64,000 bases of DNA from contig NZ_JAUSYH010000001.1 in the NCBI RefSeq assembly GCF_030816715.1, positions 6,944,001-7,008,000 of the forward strand, in the 5' to 3' direction. The stretch's first letter is position 1, and each line of letters begins with the position of its first letter. The notes under the pieces are model-generated. The model saw only the letters and a program-made list of their open reading frames with translations, did no database searches and had not been told where the DNA came from. Position numbers and translations under genes: made by a program. The stretch comes from Streptomyces achromogenes. GTDB lineage: Bacteria; Actinomycetota; Actinomycetes; Streptomycetales; Streptomycetaceae. Below are positions 1 to 8,353 of this stretch, piece after piece.

Positions 1-1
1 G

Positions 2-571
2 CTGGTCGTGGGCAGCCGCGGCCGCAGTGGCATCGCCGAGATGCTGCTCGGCTCCGTCAGCCTGGCCGTTGCCGCCCATGCCGACTGCCCGGTGATCGTG
101 CTGCGCGGCGGCCACGACAACCAGGCGATCCCTCCGGTCCACGGGCGGGTCGTCGTGGGCGTCGGCAAGGATGCCAAAGAGCCGGCGGCGGTGCGGTTCG
201 CCGCCAAGGAGGCTCGGCGACGCGGCGTGCCTCTGGAGGCCGTACGGGCCTGGCGCTGCCCCGCGCACGAGTCCACCGATCACCCGCTGCTATCCGGCGA
301 ACCCGCCCGGCTGCACGAGGAGTGGGCCGTTGAGGAACTTCAAGCGGCGCTGCAGGACCTCCCGCCGGACGCCGATGTGCACCGGCGCACCGTCGAGGGC
401 CACGCCCACCGGGCGCTGGCGGACGCCTCGCACAGTGCTGACCTCCTGGTCGTCGGTGCCACGCGCCGCGAGGGGCACCTCGGCCTCCAACTCGGCCGAG
501 TCGCCCACGCCGTGCTGCACCACTCCGCCTGCCCGGTCGCCGTCGTACCGCACCAGGCGCACGACGCCTGA
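2..571 (+). CDS. Universal stress protein, 5' end cut by window edge
   Basis: The frame is open from the first bases and begins mid-protein with LVVGSRGRSG, the end of a first USP domain, so the true start lies outside the window. A second complete USP domain follows from about residue 46 (GRVVVGVGK) to the end. Its ATP-binding signature runs VVGATRREGHLG then GRVAHAVLHHSACPVAVV, the G-2x-G-9x-G(S/T) pattern of ATP-binding UspA-like proteins. Tandem USP proteins of about 290 residues are typical of actinobacterial dormancy regulons. A second tandem USP lies at 11878-12711. Cytoplasmic; role inferred from the family. Confidence 0.92.
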   Translation: MVVGSRGRSGIAEMLLGSVSLAVAAHADCPVIVLRGGHDNQAIPPVHGRVVVGVGKDAKEPAAVRFAAKEARRRGVPLEAVRAWRCPAHESTDHPLLSGEPARLHEEWAVEELQAALQDLPPDADVHRRTVEGHAHRALADASHSADLLVVGATRREGHLGLQLGRVAHAVLHHSACPVAVVPHQAHDA

Positions 572-860
572 CTAGCACCTCAGAGGCTTGCCGCGTGATC
601 GGGGACATAGGGCTGCAGATCGCGCGGCGGGCGCTCATAGCCCGTCGACGGCGGCCGTTCCGGCAGCTCTAGCACCGGCGGTGGCACCTAGCGGTACAGG
701 CGTCATGGCCGGGGAATAGGCGGCAATCTGCCGGCCGCCGGGGTGGCCGACCGGCGAACCTTGGGCCGACTGGCCCTCACCTCGCCCCCGGACAGCCCAT
801 GGGACCACCCCCCGATCCGCCGGATGCTCGAAGCGTTAAAAGGTTTGGAGGAGTCCCGCG
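572..860. promoter_or_regulatory. Intergenic promoter region with DosR-like box at 763-776
   Basis: No gene is visible here. The box GGGCCGACTGGCCC lies 85-98 bp before the start of the acyl-CoA ligase fusion gene. It is an inverted repeat of GGGCC and GGCCC with a four-base centre, the motif repeated through this window upstream of dormancy-type genes. A GGAGGAG ribosome binding site follows at 847-853. Confidence 0.6.
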
Positions 861-3554
861 ATGACGCACGACGTGACCGACCGACCCCCCGTCCACGCCT
901 TGCTCGCGGACGGCACCACTGTGTGCATCCGTCCCGCGATGCCCGGCGACCACGACCAGCTGGAGGGTTTCTACGAGGAGATGTCTCCGGAGAACCTGCG
1001 CCTGCGGTTCTTCGCCGCGAGCCACCGGTCGGCCCGTCTGGCCGCCGACCGGGCCTGCGCCCGGGCGCACCCCGGCTACCGGGCGCTGCTGGCCGAGACG
1101 CAGGGCCGGGTGATCGGCCTCGCCGAGTACGACACCGGGGATGACAAGGACACGGCGGAGATCTCCATCGCCGTCGCCGACGGACTGCACCACCGGGGCG
1201 TCGGCACTCTCCTCCTGGAGCACCTCGTCTCGGCCGCCCGCACGGAGGGCATCACCACCCTCACCGCCGACGCGCTCAGCGAGAACCACGAGGTGCTGAG
1301 GCTCTTCGCCGACCTCGGCCTGCGTACCGCCCGCCGCTTCGAGGGCCCGGAGGTGCGCTGCGCCATCGCCCTCGACCAGAGCGACACCTACCTGACGGCC
1401 GTCGAGGAACGCGGCCGGGCCGCCAACGTCGCAAGCCTCCGGCCGCTGCTGCAGCCGCACGTGGTGGCCGTCGTCGGCGCTGGACGCAAGCCGGGCTCGG
1501 TGGGCCGGGCGGTCCTGCACCAGCTGCACGCGGGCGGCTTCACCGGGCGGCTGTTCGCGGTGAACCCCACCGCGCACTCGATCTTCGGCGTGCCGACCTA
1601 CCCGTCCGTCAGCGCCCTGCCCAAGACACCCGACGTGGCCGTCGTCGCCGTACCCGCCGCCGCGGTCCCGGAGACCGCCGAGGAGTGCGGTAAGGCGGGC
1701 GTACGGGCCCTGCTCGTCGTCACGGCGGGCCTGGACGCCGACCAGGCGCACGCCCTGCTGGCGGCCTGCCGCTCGTACGGCATGCGGCTCGTCGGACCCA
1801 ACTGCCTCGGCATCTCCAACACCGCCCCCGAACTCCGCCTCGACGCCACCTTCGCCGCCGGCCACCCGCGCCCAGGCACCGCCGGAGTCGCTGTTCAGTC
1901 CGGCGGCGTGGGCATCGCCCTGCTCGACGGGCTGTCCCGGCTCGGCATCGGCGTCTCCTCCTTCGCCTCCCTCGGCGACAAGTACGACGTCAGCGGCAAC
2001 GACATGCTCCAGTGGTGGGAGAGCGACGGCCGCACCGACCTCGCCCTGCTGCACCTGGAGTCGTTCGGCAGCCCGCGCGCGTTCTCCCGCACCGCCCGGC
2101 GCGTCACCCGCCGCATGCCGGTGCTGACCGTCGACGCCGGACGTACCGACGCGGGCCGGCGCGCCGCCGCCTCCCACACCGCCGCTGCCGCCACCCGCAC
2201 CATGACGCGCGGCGCGCTGTTCACCCAGGCCGGCATCACCGCCACCCGCTCGGTCGGCGAACTCCTCGAGACCGCCGCGCTGTTGCACTCCCAGCCGCTG
2301 CCCGCGAGCAGCCGAGTGGTGATCGTCACCAACGCGGGCGGAGCCGGCGTCCTGGCAGCCGACGCCTGCGCCGAGGCCGGGCTGTCGCTGCCGGCCCCGA
2401 CCTCCGAGCTGATCGACGACCTGCTCGCGGTCCTGCCGGACGGGGCTGCGGTGGGCAACCCGGTCGACGCCACCGCGGCCGTCGCGGAGGAGCAGCTCAC
2501 CGAGTGTGTGGAGCGGATCATGCGCCATGGCGGCGTCGATGCCGTCCTCGTGGCCCTCGTGCCCACCGCGGTCGCCGCGGCGACCGGCGACGACCTCGTC
2601 CGGGCCCTCACCCGAGCCTCTGGCCGACGGCCCAAGCCGCTCGTGGCGGTACGGCTCGAACAGGGTTTGCCCGTCGAGCTGCTGCCCGCCGCTGATGGCG
2701 GCACCGTCCCGGCGTACGCCGAACCCCAGGCGGCGGCACGGGCGTTGGCCCACGCTGCCCACCGCGCGGCCTGGCTCGCCCGGCCCGCCGGGACCGTACC
2801 CGACCTCGACGGCGTCGATGGGAAGCGTGCCCACGCGGTCGTCGAGGACTACCTCGCCGCACACCCGGACGGTGGCTGGCTCGAACCAGGCACCTGCGCC
2901 GACCTGCTGGCCTGCTATGGCATCCCGCAGATCCCGTGGGCGTGGGCCGAGACCGAGGACGAGGCTGTGCTGGCCGCCGACCGGCTGCGCGGCGTCGACG
3001 GCCGCGTGGTCATGAAGGCCCACTGGCCCGGGCTGGTGCACAAGAGCCAGCAGCACGCCGTCCATCTCGACCTGCGCGGCGATTCCGGGATTCGGGCCGC
3101 CTTCCGTGATCTGGAGACCCGCTTCGCCGGGCTGATGACCGGCGTCGTGCTGCAGCCGCTCGCCGCCCGTGGCACCGAGCTGTTCGCCGGCGTCGTCCAG
3201 GACCAGGTCTTCGGCCCGCTCGTCCTGTTCGGGCTCGGCGGCACGGCCACGGAGGTACTGGCCGACCACGCGGCCCGGCTCGCCCCGCTCACCGACCACG
3301 ACGTGCACGACCTGATCACAGCCCCGCGCTGCGCCCCGCTCCTGTTCGGCGCGCAGGGCAACGGCCCCGTCGACCTCGCGGGCCTGGAGCAACTACTGCT
3401 GCGGCTGTCCCGCATGACGGCGGACCTGCCACAGCTTGCTGAAGCCGACTTCAACCCGGTCCTCGCGACACCGGGCGGCGTCACCGTGCTCGACGCGCGG
3501 ATCCGCCTGGTGCCGTGCAGGGCCCAGGACCCGTACCTGCGCCGGCTCCGCTGA
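861..3554 (+). CDS. GNAT acetyltransferase fused to ADP-forming acyl-CoA ligase (Pat-like)
   Basis: An 897-residue fusion. Residues about 1-165 are a GNAT N-acetyltransferase domain (HHRGVGTLLLEHLV is the acetyl-CoA loop). Residues about 190-320 are a CoA-binding domain (VVGAGRKPGSVGRAV), followed by a succinyl-CoA-ligase-like flavodoxin domain and, from about 670, an ATP-grasp domain. This is the architecture of the protein acetyltransferases Pat/PatZ, but with the GNAT domain first, as I recall for streptomycete Pat. His439 in a SHTAAAA motif corresponds to the phospho-histidine of ADP-forming ligases, so ligase activity (acyl-CoA + ADP + Pi to acid + ATP) may be retained. GGAGGAG precedes the ATG. 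It may control acetyl-CoA synthetase by lysine acetylation or make ATP from acetyl-CoA. Confidence 0.88.
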   Translation: MTHDVTDRPPVHALLADGTTVCIRPAMPGDHDQLEGFYEEMSPENLRLRFFAASHRSARLAADRACARAHPGYRALLAETQGRVIGLAEYDTGDDKDTAEISIAVADGLHHRGVGTLLLEHLVSAARTEGITTLTADALSENHEVLRLFADLGLRTARRFEGPEVRCAIALDQSDTYLTAVEERGRAANVASLRPLLQPHVVAVVGAGRKPGSVGRAVLHQLHAGGFTGRLFAVNPTAHSIFGVPTYPSVSALPKTPDVAVVAVPAAAVPETAEECGKAGVRALLVVTAGLDADQAHALLAACRSYGMRLVGPNCLGISNTAPELRLDATFAAGHPRPGTAGVAVQSGGVGIALLDGLSRLGIGVSSFASLGDKYDVSGNDMLQWWESDGRTDLALLHLESFGSPRAFSRTARRVTRRMPVLTVDAGRTDAGRRAAASHTAAAATRTMTRGALFTQAGITATRSVGELLETAALLHSQPLPASSRVVIVTNAGGAGVLAADACAEAGLSLPAPTSELIDDLLAVLPDGAAVGNPVDATAAVAEEQLTECVERIMRHGGVDAVLVALVPTAVAAATGDDLVRALTRASGRRPKPLVAVRLEQGLPVELLPAADGGTVPAYAEPQAAARALAHAAHRAAWLARPAGTVPDLDGVDGKRAHAVVEDYLAAHPDGGWLEPGTCADLLACYGIPQIPWAWAETEDEAVLAADRLRGVDGRVVMKAHWPGLVHKSQQHAVHLDLRGDSGIRAAFRDLETRFAGLMTGVVLQPLAARGTELFAGVVQDQVFGPLVLFGLGGTATEVLADHAARLAPLTDHDVHDLITAPRCAPLLFGAQGNGPVDLAGLEQLLLRLSRMTADLPQLAEADFNPVLATPGGVTVLDARIRLVPCRAQDPYLRRLR

Positions 3555-3577
3555 GTGAAGCCGAGGAGGGAACAGAC

Positions 3578-4309
3578 ATGAAGCACAACAAGGTCGGTTC
3601 CGTGATGACCACGGACGTCGTCCGCGCTGAGTACGGCACCCCGTTCAAGGAGGTCGCGCGGCTGCTCGCGGCCCACCGGATCAGCGGACTGCCGGTGGTC
3701 GACGAGGACGACAAGGTCATCGGCGTCATCTCCGAAACGGACCTGATCGCACGCCAGGCCGCCACCTCAGAACAGTACGAACCGCGCCGCCGCTTCACGT
3801 TCCCCGGGCTGACGCGCGTGGCCCGACGGCAGGCGGCGAAGGCGAACGCCCGCACCGCCGGCCGGCTCATGACCGAGCCGCCCATAACCGCCCACGCCGA
3901 CGACACCATCGTCGAGGCCGCCCGCACCATGGCCCAGCACCAGGTGGAACGGCTGCCGGTGCTCGACGAGGAGGACCGGCTGGTCGGCATCGTCACCCGC
4001 CGGGACCTGCTCCAGGTCTTCCTGCGCCCCGACAAGGAAATCCGCGAGGAGGTGATCGACGACGTATTGGTGGGCACCCTGTGGCTGGCTCACCGCGGCA
4101 TCGACGTGTCCGTGGTGGAGGGCGTTGTCACACTCACCGGGCACACGGAACGCAAGAGCGAGACGGAGATCGCCTTGTCGATGACCCGCCGGATCGACGG
4201 CGTGGTCGGCGTGGTCGACAAGCTCACCTACCGGCTGGACGACGCGCACCTGCCCACTCCGGAACAGGCGCTGCACGGTGTGGCCGACGACTGGCTGCGC
4301 CGATTGTGA
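3578..4309 (+). CDS. CBS-domain pair with C-terminal BON domain
   Basis: 243 residues starting at ATG 3578, chosen over an upstream in-frame codon because GAGGAGGG sits 7 bases before it. It has a CBS domain at about residues 8-62 (KVGSVMTTDVV, VIGVISETDLI), a second at about 100-155 (LMTEPPITAHADDT, LVGIVTRRDLLQVFL), then a BON-type domain at about 165-230 (VVEGVVTLTGH). CBS pairs bind adenine nucleotides, and BON domains are thought to contact membranes or ligands. It begins 23 bases after the acyl-CoA ligase gene and is probably cotranscribed. A paralogue of the same architecture is at 6645-7349. Such proteins recur in low-oxygen regulons; the ligand here is unknown. Confidence 0.9.
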   Translation: MKHNKVGSVMTTDVVRAEYGTPFKEVARLLAAHRISGLPVVDEDDKVIGVISETDLIARQAATSEQYEPRRRFTFPGLTRVARRQAAKANARTAGRLMTEPPITAHADDTIVEAARTMAQHQVERLPVLDEEDRLVGIVTRRDLLQVFLRPDKEIREEVIDDVLVGTLWLAHRGIDVSVVEGVVTLTGHTERKSETEIALSMTRRIDGVVGVVDKLTYRLDDAHLPTPEQALHGVADDWLRRL

Positions 4310-4325
4310 GAGGAGGCGTATCGCC

Positions 4326-4829
4326 ATGACCAGCACGGTGTTGGTCACCTACGGGACGACGAACGGATCGACGGTGCAGATCGCCGAGACCATCGCCGAC
4401 GTCCTGGGCAAGTACGGGTTGACGGTCGAGGTTATTCCGGCCCCATCCGTCGCGAGTGTGGCGTCGTACGACGCCGTGGTGGTCGGTGGCGGACTGTACG
4501 CGGGACGCTGGCACAAGCACGCCCGCCGGTTCCTGCGTCGGCACCGTCGCGACCTGGCCGAACGCCCGCTGTGGCTGTTCAGCAGCGGCCCGCTCGACGC
4601 CTCGGCCTCGGAGCGGGACATCCCGCCCGTACCCGGGGTGAGGAAGGCCATGGCCGAGCTCGACGCCAGGGAACACGTCACCTTCGGTGGCTGTCTGGAG
4701 GAGGGTGCGAAGGGCTGGGTCGCGCGGATGATCCTCCGCAACGGAAAGGGCGGGGACTTCCGCGACTTCACCGCGATCGAGACATGGGCCGCTCACGTTG
4801 CCGACGAGCTGACGCACATGAATGCGTGA
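4326..4829 (+). CDS. Flavodoxin-domain protein
   Basis: 167 residues from ATG 4326, with GAGGAGG 8 bases upstream and 16 bases after the CBS-BON stop, so the third gene of the operon. It opens with the flavodoxin FMN-phosphate loop (LVTYGTTNGSTVQIAE) and continues with VVVGGGLYAGRWHKHA and LWLFSSGPLD, as in the flavodoxin_5 / HemG-like group. Members bind FMN and pass electrons; HemG oxidises protoporphyrinogen with a quinone. HemG identity is not established here. Read as a cytoplasmic FMN electron carrier. Confidence 0.85.
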   Translation: MTSTVLVTYGTTNGSTVQIAETIADVLGKYGLTVEVIPAPSVASVASYDAVVVGGGLYAGRWHKHARRFLRRHRRDLAERPLWLFSSGPLDASASERDIPPVPGVRKAMAELDAREHVTFGGCLEEGAKGWVARMILRNGKGGDFRDFTAIETWAAHVADELTHMNA

Positions 4830-5343
4830 CGCTGTCGGGGATCGTGGCAGCCACGAGATGGAGAAGGCGCTGACTTTGGGCTCGCTGGTGTACAGCGATG
4901 TGAAGTTCCCTGTTCAGCGGCCTGCGGAGGCAGCTCCGCGAGGCTGCGGCCCCTCGGCGCCTGCCGTCCCGACCGCGACCACACGGATCTCGTACTGGGT
5001 GGCCGCCGCGAGGCCATCGCCGGGGCCATCGCGCCCATCAGCGGCGACTCGGACGGCAGATCGGACACCGCCTCCACCCCGCCGGAGTGCTCGGAGACAA
5101 TTTTGTCTTCCGGCCCGCTGCTGCCCGAACGCCACTGTGGTGGCTGCTGTGACAGGTGATGAGAGGGTGACCGGCGGTTTTCGAACCCCGAGTTGAAATC
5201 TCGCATGCCGTCGGTCTGGCTTCCGGGCCCGGGTACCGAGGTCGACTACGCCCGAATGAGTGACGGCTTCGTGCTTCCCGGATGATCTGATCTGTCGGGG
5301 GAAGACGGAAGGAATCTCAAGAACCGAGCCGCCGGAGACCGTG
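4830..5343. other. Gene-poor stretch, possible gene remnant
   Basis: No frame shows convincing domain content. An open frame from 4822 to 5196 overlaps the flavodoxin stop, lacks a ribosome binding site and has a composition like an out-of-frame reading. Fragments in another frame (DHTDLVLGGRREAIAGAIAP) look protein-like but are interrupted, so a decayed gene is possible. Confidence 0.35.
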
Positions 5344-5760
5344 ATGGCGCATCCCCGCGAGCGGGACTGCGGGCCCTTTGACGATGACGGCAGTCTCCGG
5401 ATGGCGGAGCAGGCCAGAGATGTGGCCCGCGGGTTCTTGTCCGCTGCCGCGCCGGAGGGTGGGAATGCGCTTGACGCGGTGCTGCTGGTGGTGTCGGAGC
5501 TGTTCACGAACGCGATGCGGCATGCTGGCGGGGTGACCGGGTTCCGGCTGGAGGCCGGGCCGGGAACGGTGGCGGTCACGGTCCACGATGCCCGCCCCGT
5601 TCCGCCGCGTCCTTTGCCGCTGGATGCCACCAGGCCGGGCGGATTCGGCTGGCATCTGGTGCAGGAGCTGTCGGTGGACGTGCGGGTCGACGTCTCGGCG
5701 GCGGGCAAGACGGTGACCGCCGTCGTGCCATGCCCCACCGGTGTCGCCCCGCGCGGCTGA
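5344..5760 (+). CDS. HATPase anti-sigma-factor-like ATP-binding protein
   Basis: About 138 residues if started at ATG 5344; the frame is open further upstream to 5260, so the start is uncertain. It carries the GHKL/HATPase_c features of RsbW/SpoIIAB-type kinases: N-box VVSELFTNAMRHAG (residues about 55-68), G1-like VAVTVHDARPVPP and G2-like GGFGWHLVQELS. Such proteins bind sigma factors or phosphorylate STAS antagonists. Streptomyces encodes dozens. No sigma factor gene is nearby; STAS-domain candidates are at 10612-10992 and 55009-55437. Confidence 0.85.
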   Translation: MAHPRERDCGPFDDDGSLRMAEQARDVARGFLSAAAPEGGNALDAVLLVVSELFTNAMRHAGGVTGFRLEAGPGTVAVTVHDARPVPPRPLPLDATRPGGFGWHLVQELSVDVRVDVSAAGKTVTAVVPCPTGVAPRG

Positions 5761-5853
5761 ACGGCTGCCGCCGGAGCGTGAACGTGCGATCCCGTCACTG
5801 TGCGATGAAGCGCAAGTCGTGCGCGTCCGAAGCGCGCATCCTGTGAACGCCGG

Positions 5854-6225
5854 TCATTTGTCTGCACGGTCGAGCAGCGCGGTGACCCGGCTGGCCAGCT
5901 CGCGCGGGCTGAATGGCTTGATGATGTAGTCGTTGGCGCCGGCCGCGAAGCCCCCTCGATGTCCCCTTCCTGGGACCTGGCGGTGATCAAGATGACAGCA
6001 AGCGTCGCTCTCGGGTGCAGCGCGAAGCTCCCGGCAGACGTCCAGGCCCGACATCCCTGGCATCCGGATGTCCAGCGGCGCCAGGTCCACCGTGTTCTCG
6101 CGTGCCGCCCGGAGCGCCGCTGTGCCGTCGTCCACGGCCGTGACCTGATGACCGCTCTGGGTAAGCTTCAGCGTCACAAGATCCCGGATGTCCGTGTCGT
6201 CGTCGGCCACGAGGACATGAGCCAT
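5854..6225 (-). CDS. Single-domain response regulator receiver with two compensating frameshifts
   Basis: 123 residues from ATG 6225 with GGAGGAG 2-8 bases before it. N-terminal VLVADDDTDIRDLV supplies the acidic pocket, LDIRMPGMSGLDV the phospho-acceptor Asp (about residue 52), and IIKPFSPREL the conserved Lys-Pro. Between about 5950 and 6003 the frame reads CCHLDHRQVPGRGHR, while the next frame reads AVILITARSQEGDIEG, the expected receiver sequence. A base has thus been gained near 6000 and lost in the run at about 5951-5955. As written the protein loses the switch Thr of LITAR. No output domain is present. Sequencing error or a real double indel are both possible. Confidence 0.8.
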   Translation of the reverse strand: MAHVLVADDDTDIRDLVTLKLTQSGHQVTAVDDGTAALRAARENTVDLAPLDIRMPGMSGLDVCRELRAAPESDACCHLDHRQVPGRGHRGGFAAGANDYIIKPFSPRELASRVTALLDRADK

Positions 6226-6644
6226 TACTCCTCCAGGGCGATGCAAGCAGTCACTTTTGCCGCATATAACCCACTGCCCCCAGTCGCGAGCGTAAGGGGT
6301 GGGCGACGCGGCGGCGAGGATTGTCAGGCGGCCGTCGGCGCGGCCGGCGCGATCGGGTCTCGCCGTGGCACCGCGATGACTTGACGGCGGGGAGCATGGC
6401 GAAGCCGGAGGCGTCCGGAACGCGACGGCGAGAGCGGCGACAGCGCCGGCCTGGGCAGAGTCACCGCGTGCGGGAGGAACTCGGCGCGGCCTGGCCTGTC
6501 CCGACGTAGACCGAACTCGCTCTGCTCTGGAAGGAGACGCACTTTCTGCTGTGGCAGCAGTGCTTCGGCCGAGTGATGGCCGCCGCGGCTGCGCACGCGG
6601 CCGGCCTCGTGGCTGCGAACCTTCATCATTTGGCCTCGGGTGGG
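6226..6644. other. Intergenic region without recognised gene
   Basis: Upstream of the receiver gene and downstream of the CBS-BON gene, both on the minus strand. Short open frames here show low-complexity Arg/Pro/Ala composition and no motif I recognise. No DosR-like box was found. The leader of the receiver gene (6226-6300) is locally AT-richer (CGCATATAAC). Confidence 0.4.
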
Positions 6645-7349
6645 TCACGAGGTTGAGGCGTCCTCGCTGTGACTCGACGGAGCAGGCGCCGGCTCCGAGG
6701 AACGGCCGTCCCCGGAGACGTCGAACGTCACGTCCACAACTCCTTCAACGGCCCGGATCAGACGCGCGGCCACGGGGACCAGGGACGTGTCCCGGATGCG
6801 GCCGCTGAGCGTCACGATGCCGTCCCGCACGGCCAGCCGTGCGGCGGACGTCGGCGTGGGGAAGAGGTACGAGACCACCTCCCGGCGGACCTCCTCCGCG
6901 ATTTCCTCGTCATCGCGCAGGAACACCTTCAGCAGGTCGGCGCGGCTGACGATGCCCTGCAGCATGCCCAGCTCGTCGACGACCGGGAGCCGTTTCACCT
7001 TGGCGTGCGCCATGGTCCGGGCGGCCTGGGCGAGCGTCGCGTCCGCGTGGACGGTGAGGGCGGGAGAGGTCATCAGCTCCCCGGCCCTCACCGCGCCGGC
7101 CTTGGCGAGGTCAGACAGGCGCCGCAGCTGGGTGTGCCGGTCGGGGGCGCTGTCGCGGAACTCCTCCTTGGGCAGCAGGTCCGCCTCGGAGACGACCCCG
7201 ACGACGCGGCCCTCGCCCTCCAGGACGGGCAGGGCGCTGACCTTCCAGTCGTGCATCATCCGCACGATCTCCTTGAAGCTGGCGCCGCTACCGATAGCGG
7301 CGACAGTGTGCGTCATCACGTCACTCACGATGTGCGGACTGCTGTGCAT
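6645..7349 (-). CDS. CBS-domain pair with C-terminal BON domain (paralogue 2)
   Basis: 234 residues from the second of two tandem ATGs (7349 or 7352); GGAGG spacing favours 7349. CBS1 at about residues 8-58 (VSDVMTHTVAAIG, VVGVVSEADLLP), CBS2 at about 92-145 (GELMTSPALTVHADAT, LQGIVSRADLLKVFL), BON at about 155-215 (VRDGIVTLSGRIRD). Same order as the protein at 3578-4309, and the CBS2 ends are nearly identical (RADLLKVFL and RRDLLQVFL), indicating duplication. It lies 41 bases downstream of the cNMP-binding gene on the same strand, and both are probably driven from the DosR-like box at 7925-7939. Confidence 0.9.
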   Translation of the reverse strand: MHSSPHIVSDVMTHTVAAIGSGASFKEIVRMMHDWKVSALPVLEGEGRVVGVVSEADLLPKEEFRDSAPDRHTQLRRLSDLAKAGAVRAGELMTSPALTVHADATLAQAARTMAHAKVKRLPVVDELGMLQGIVSRADLLKVFLRDDEEIAEEVRREVVSYLFPTPTSAARLAVRDGIVTLSGRIRDTSLVPVAARLIRAVEGVVDVTFDVSGDGRSSEPAPAPSSHSEDASTS

Positions 7350-7390
7350 CATGCCTCCCGGGGCGTTGTCGCTTCATGTCGTCGGTGCCG

Positions 7391-7855
7391 TCACAGGAGG
7401 CTGCCGCTTCCGTAGGGGGCGTACAGGTCGAGCAGCCGGCTGCGGGTCGAGCGCAGGCGGTGAGCGAGAACGCTGCCCACCCACTGGGTGACGCTCGCGC
7501 CGAGCGCGCAGTCGTCCTGGCACATCGAGCGGATCGCGGTGGCGTCGAACTCGTAGGCGCGCACCGGGCTGGTCGCCTCGGCGCCCAGGTGCCAGGTGTG
7601 CGGGGCGAACAGCCAGGACCAGCCGATGAGTTCGTTGTGCCGGAGGGTCTCGATGACGGCGGCCCGGCGACCGGGCACACGCATGTCGAGGTCGACGCTG
7701 CCGGTACGGATGATCCAGAACCGGTCGGCGCGGCCGCCCTCCTCGAAGAGCCGGGCCCCCTGGGGGAACGACACCTCCCCGGCAAAGCGCATCAGCCGCT
7801 GCCGGTGCTCGGCGGGAAGCGCCTGCAGCATGCCGGCCGTGGCGGGAGCGTTCAT
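7391..7855 (-). CDS. Cyclic-nucleotide-binding domain protein without output domain
   Basis: 154 residues from ATG 7855, chosen because GGAGG lies 7 bases upstream; the frame stays open to 8119 but that part has no domain. The sequence is one cNMP-binding beta-roll: FPQGARLFEEGGRADRFWII, TGSVDLDMRVPG, NELIGWSWLFAPHTW, then a C-terminal helix. It lacks the helix-turn-helix of Crp/Fnr regulators, so it is a sensor module or partner, not a DNA-binding regulator. First gene of a minus-strand pair with CBS-BON. Confidence 0.85.
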   Translation of the reverse strand: MNAPATAGMLQALPAEHRQRLMRFAGEVSFPQGARLFEEGGRADRFWIIRTGSVDLDMRVPGRRAAVIETLRHNELIGWSWLFAPHTWHLGAEATSPVRAYEFDATAIRSMCQDDCALGASVTQWVGSVLAHRLRSTRSRLLDLYAPYGSGSLL

Positions 7856-7924
7856 GACGTGCCTCCAGTCAGGTCGTACGGGTCTGGCGCTTTCAGCCTG
7901 CGCCCGTGTCCTGGGCCGGGCGAT

Positions 7925-7939
7925 GGGCCACCCGGCCCC
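7925..7939. promoter_or_regulatory. DosR-like box upstream of cNMP-binding gene
   Basis: GGGCCACCCGGCCCC, an inverted repeat of GGGCC and GGCCC, 70-84 bp before the ATG at 7855 on the minus strand. It faces a second box at 7967-7981 that serves the opposite strand. Confidence 0.55.
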
Positions 7940-7966
7940 ATGGCCGGGCCGAGCGGCACCGCGTCC

Positions 7967-7981
7967 GGGCCCATCGGCACC
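7967..7981. promoter_or_regulatory. DosR-like box upstream of small membrane protein / carbamate kinase
   Basis: GGGCCCATCGGCACC, an imperfect copy of the motif (last half-site GGCACC instead of GGCCC), 68-82 bp before GTG 8049. It probably serves the 8049-8249 and 8354-9277 pair. Confidence 0.45.
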
Positions 7982-8048
7982 CTGTGCCGGAACAGCTCTG
8001 GATGTTCGATGAAGACGAGAGACGACTCGGTGGAAGGGGGCGTGCACA

Positions 8049-8249
8049 GTGGCTACGTCACTGACCTCCCAGTTGTGGAAACTGTTCGCGGTTCTCCTGG
8101 CGCTCTCCACAGCGATCACGTTTGTGCTCAGTGCGGTGTTCGACGCACTGGCACTGCGGACGCAACGGCGTCGTGCCTGCGATCGACCGGCCGTCGTGGA
8201 GGCGGCCGAGGCCCCCCGCCGACCTGATCGGATCCCAGTACCTCAGTGA
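8049..8249 (+). CDS. Small single-span membrane protein
   Basis: 66 residues from GTG 8049 with GGAAGGGGG about 10 bases upstream. Residues about 10-33 (LWKLFAVLLALSTAITFVLSAV) form one hydrophobic helix flanked by a basic stretch (RTQRRR), suggesting an inner-membrane peptide with a cytoplasmic tail. No family recognised. It lies between a DosR-like box and carbamate kinase, so is probably a small member of the same regulon. The coding call rests on the helix, the ribosome binding site and the context. Confidence 0.5.
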   Translation: MATSLTSQLWKLFAVLLALSTAITFVLSAVFDALALRTQRRRACDRPAVVEAAEAPRRPDRIPVPQ

Positions 8250-8353
8250 GCAGTGAGAGCAGTGAGTCGGGAGACTCTCGCCCTTCGACCAAGCGGAGAA
8301 CGGGCTGCACACCAACAGCGCCATTTGTGACCACCCCCTGGAGGACCCAAGCC

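Noticed and set aside
777..3392. Long minus-strand open frame opposite the acyl-CoA ligase
   Set aside because: Gly/Arg/Ala/His-rich sequence with no domain, antisense to a gene with clear motifs; a GC-skew shadow.
4822..5196. Possible 124-codon gene after the flavodoxin
   Set aside because: Overlaps the flavodoxin stop, no ribosome binding site, Pro/Arg/Ala-rich without a fold; left as a possible remnant only.
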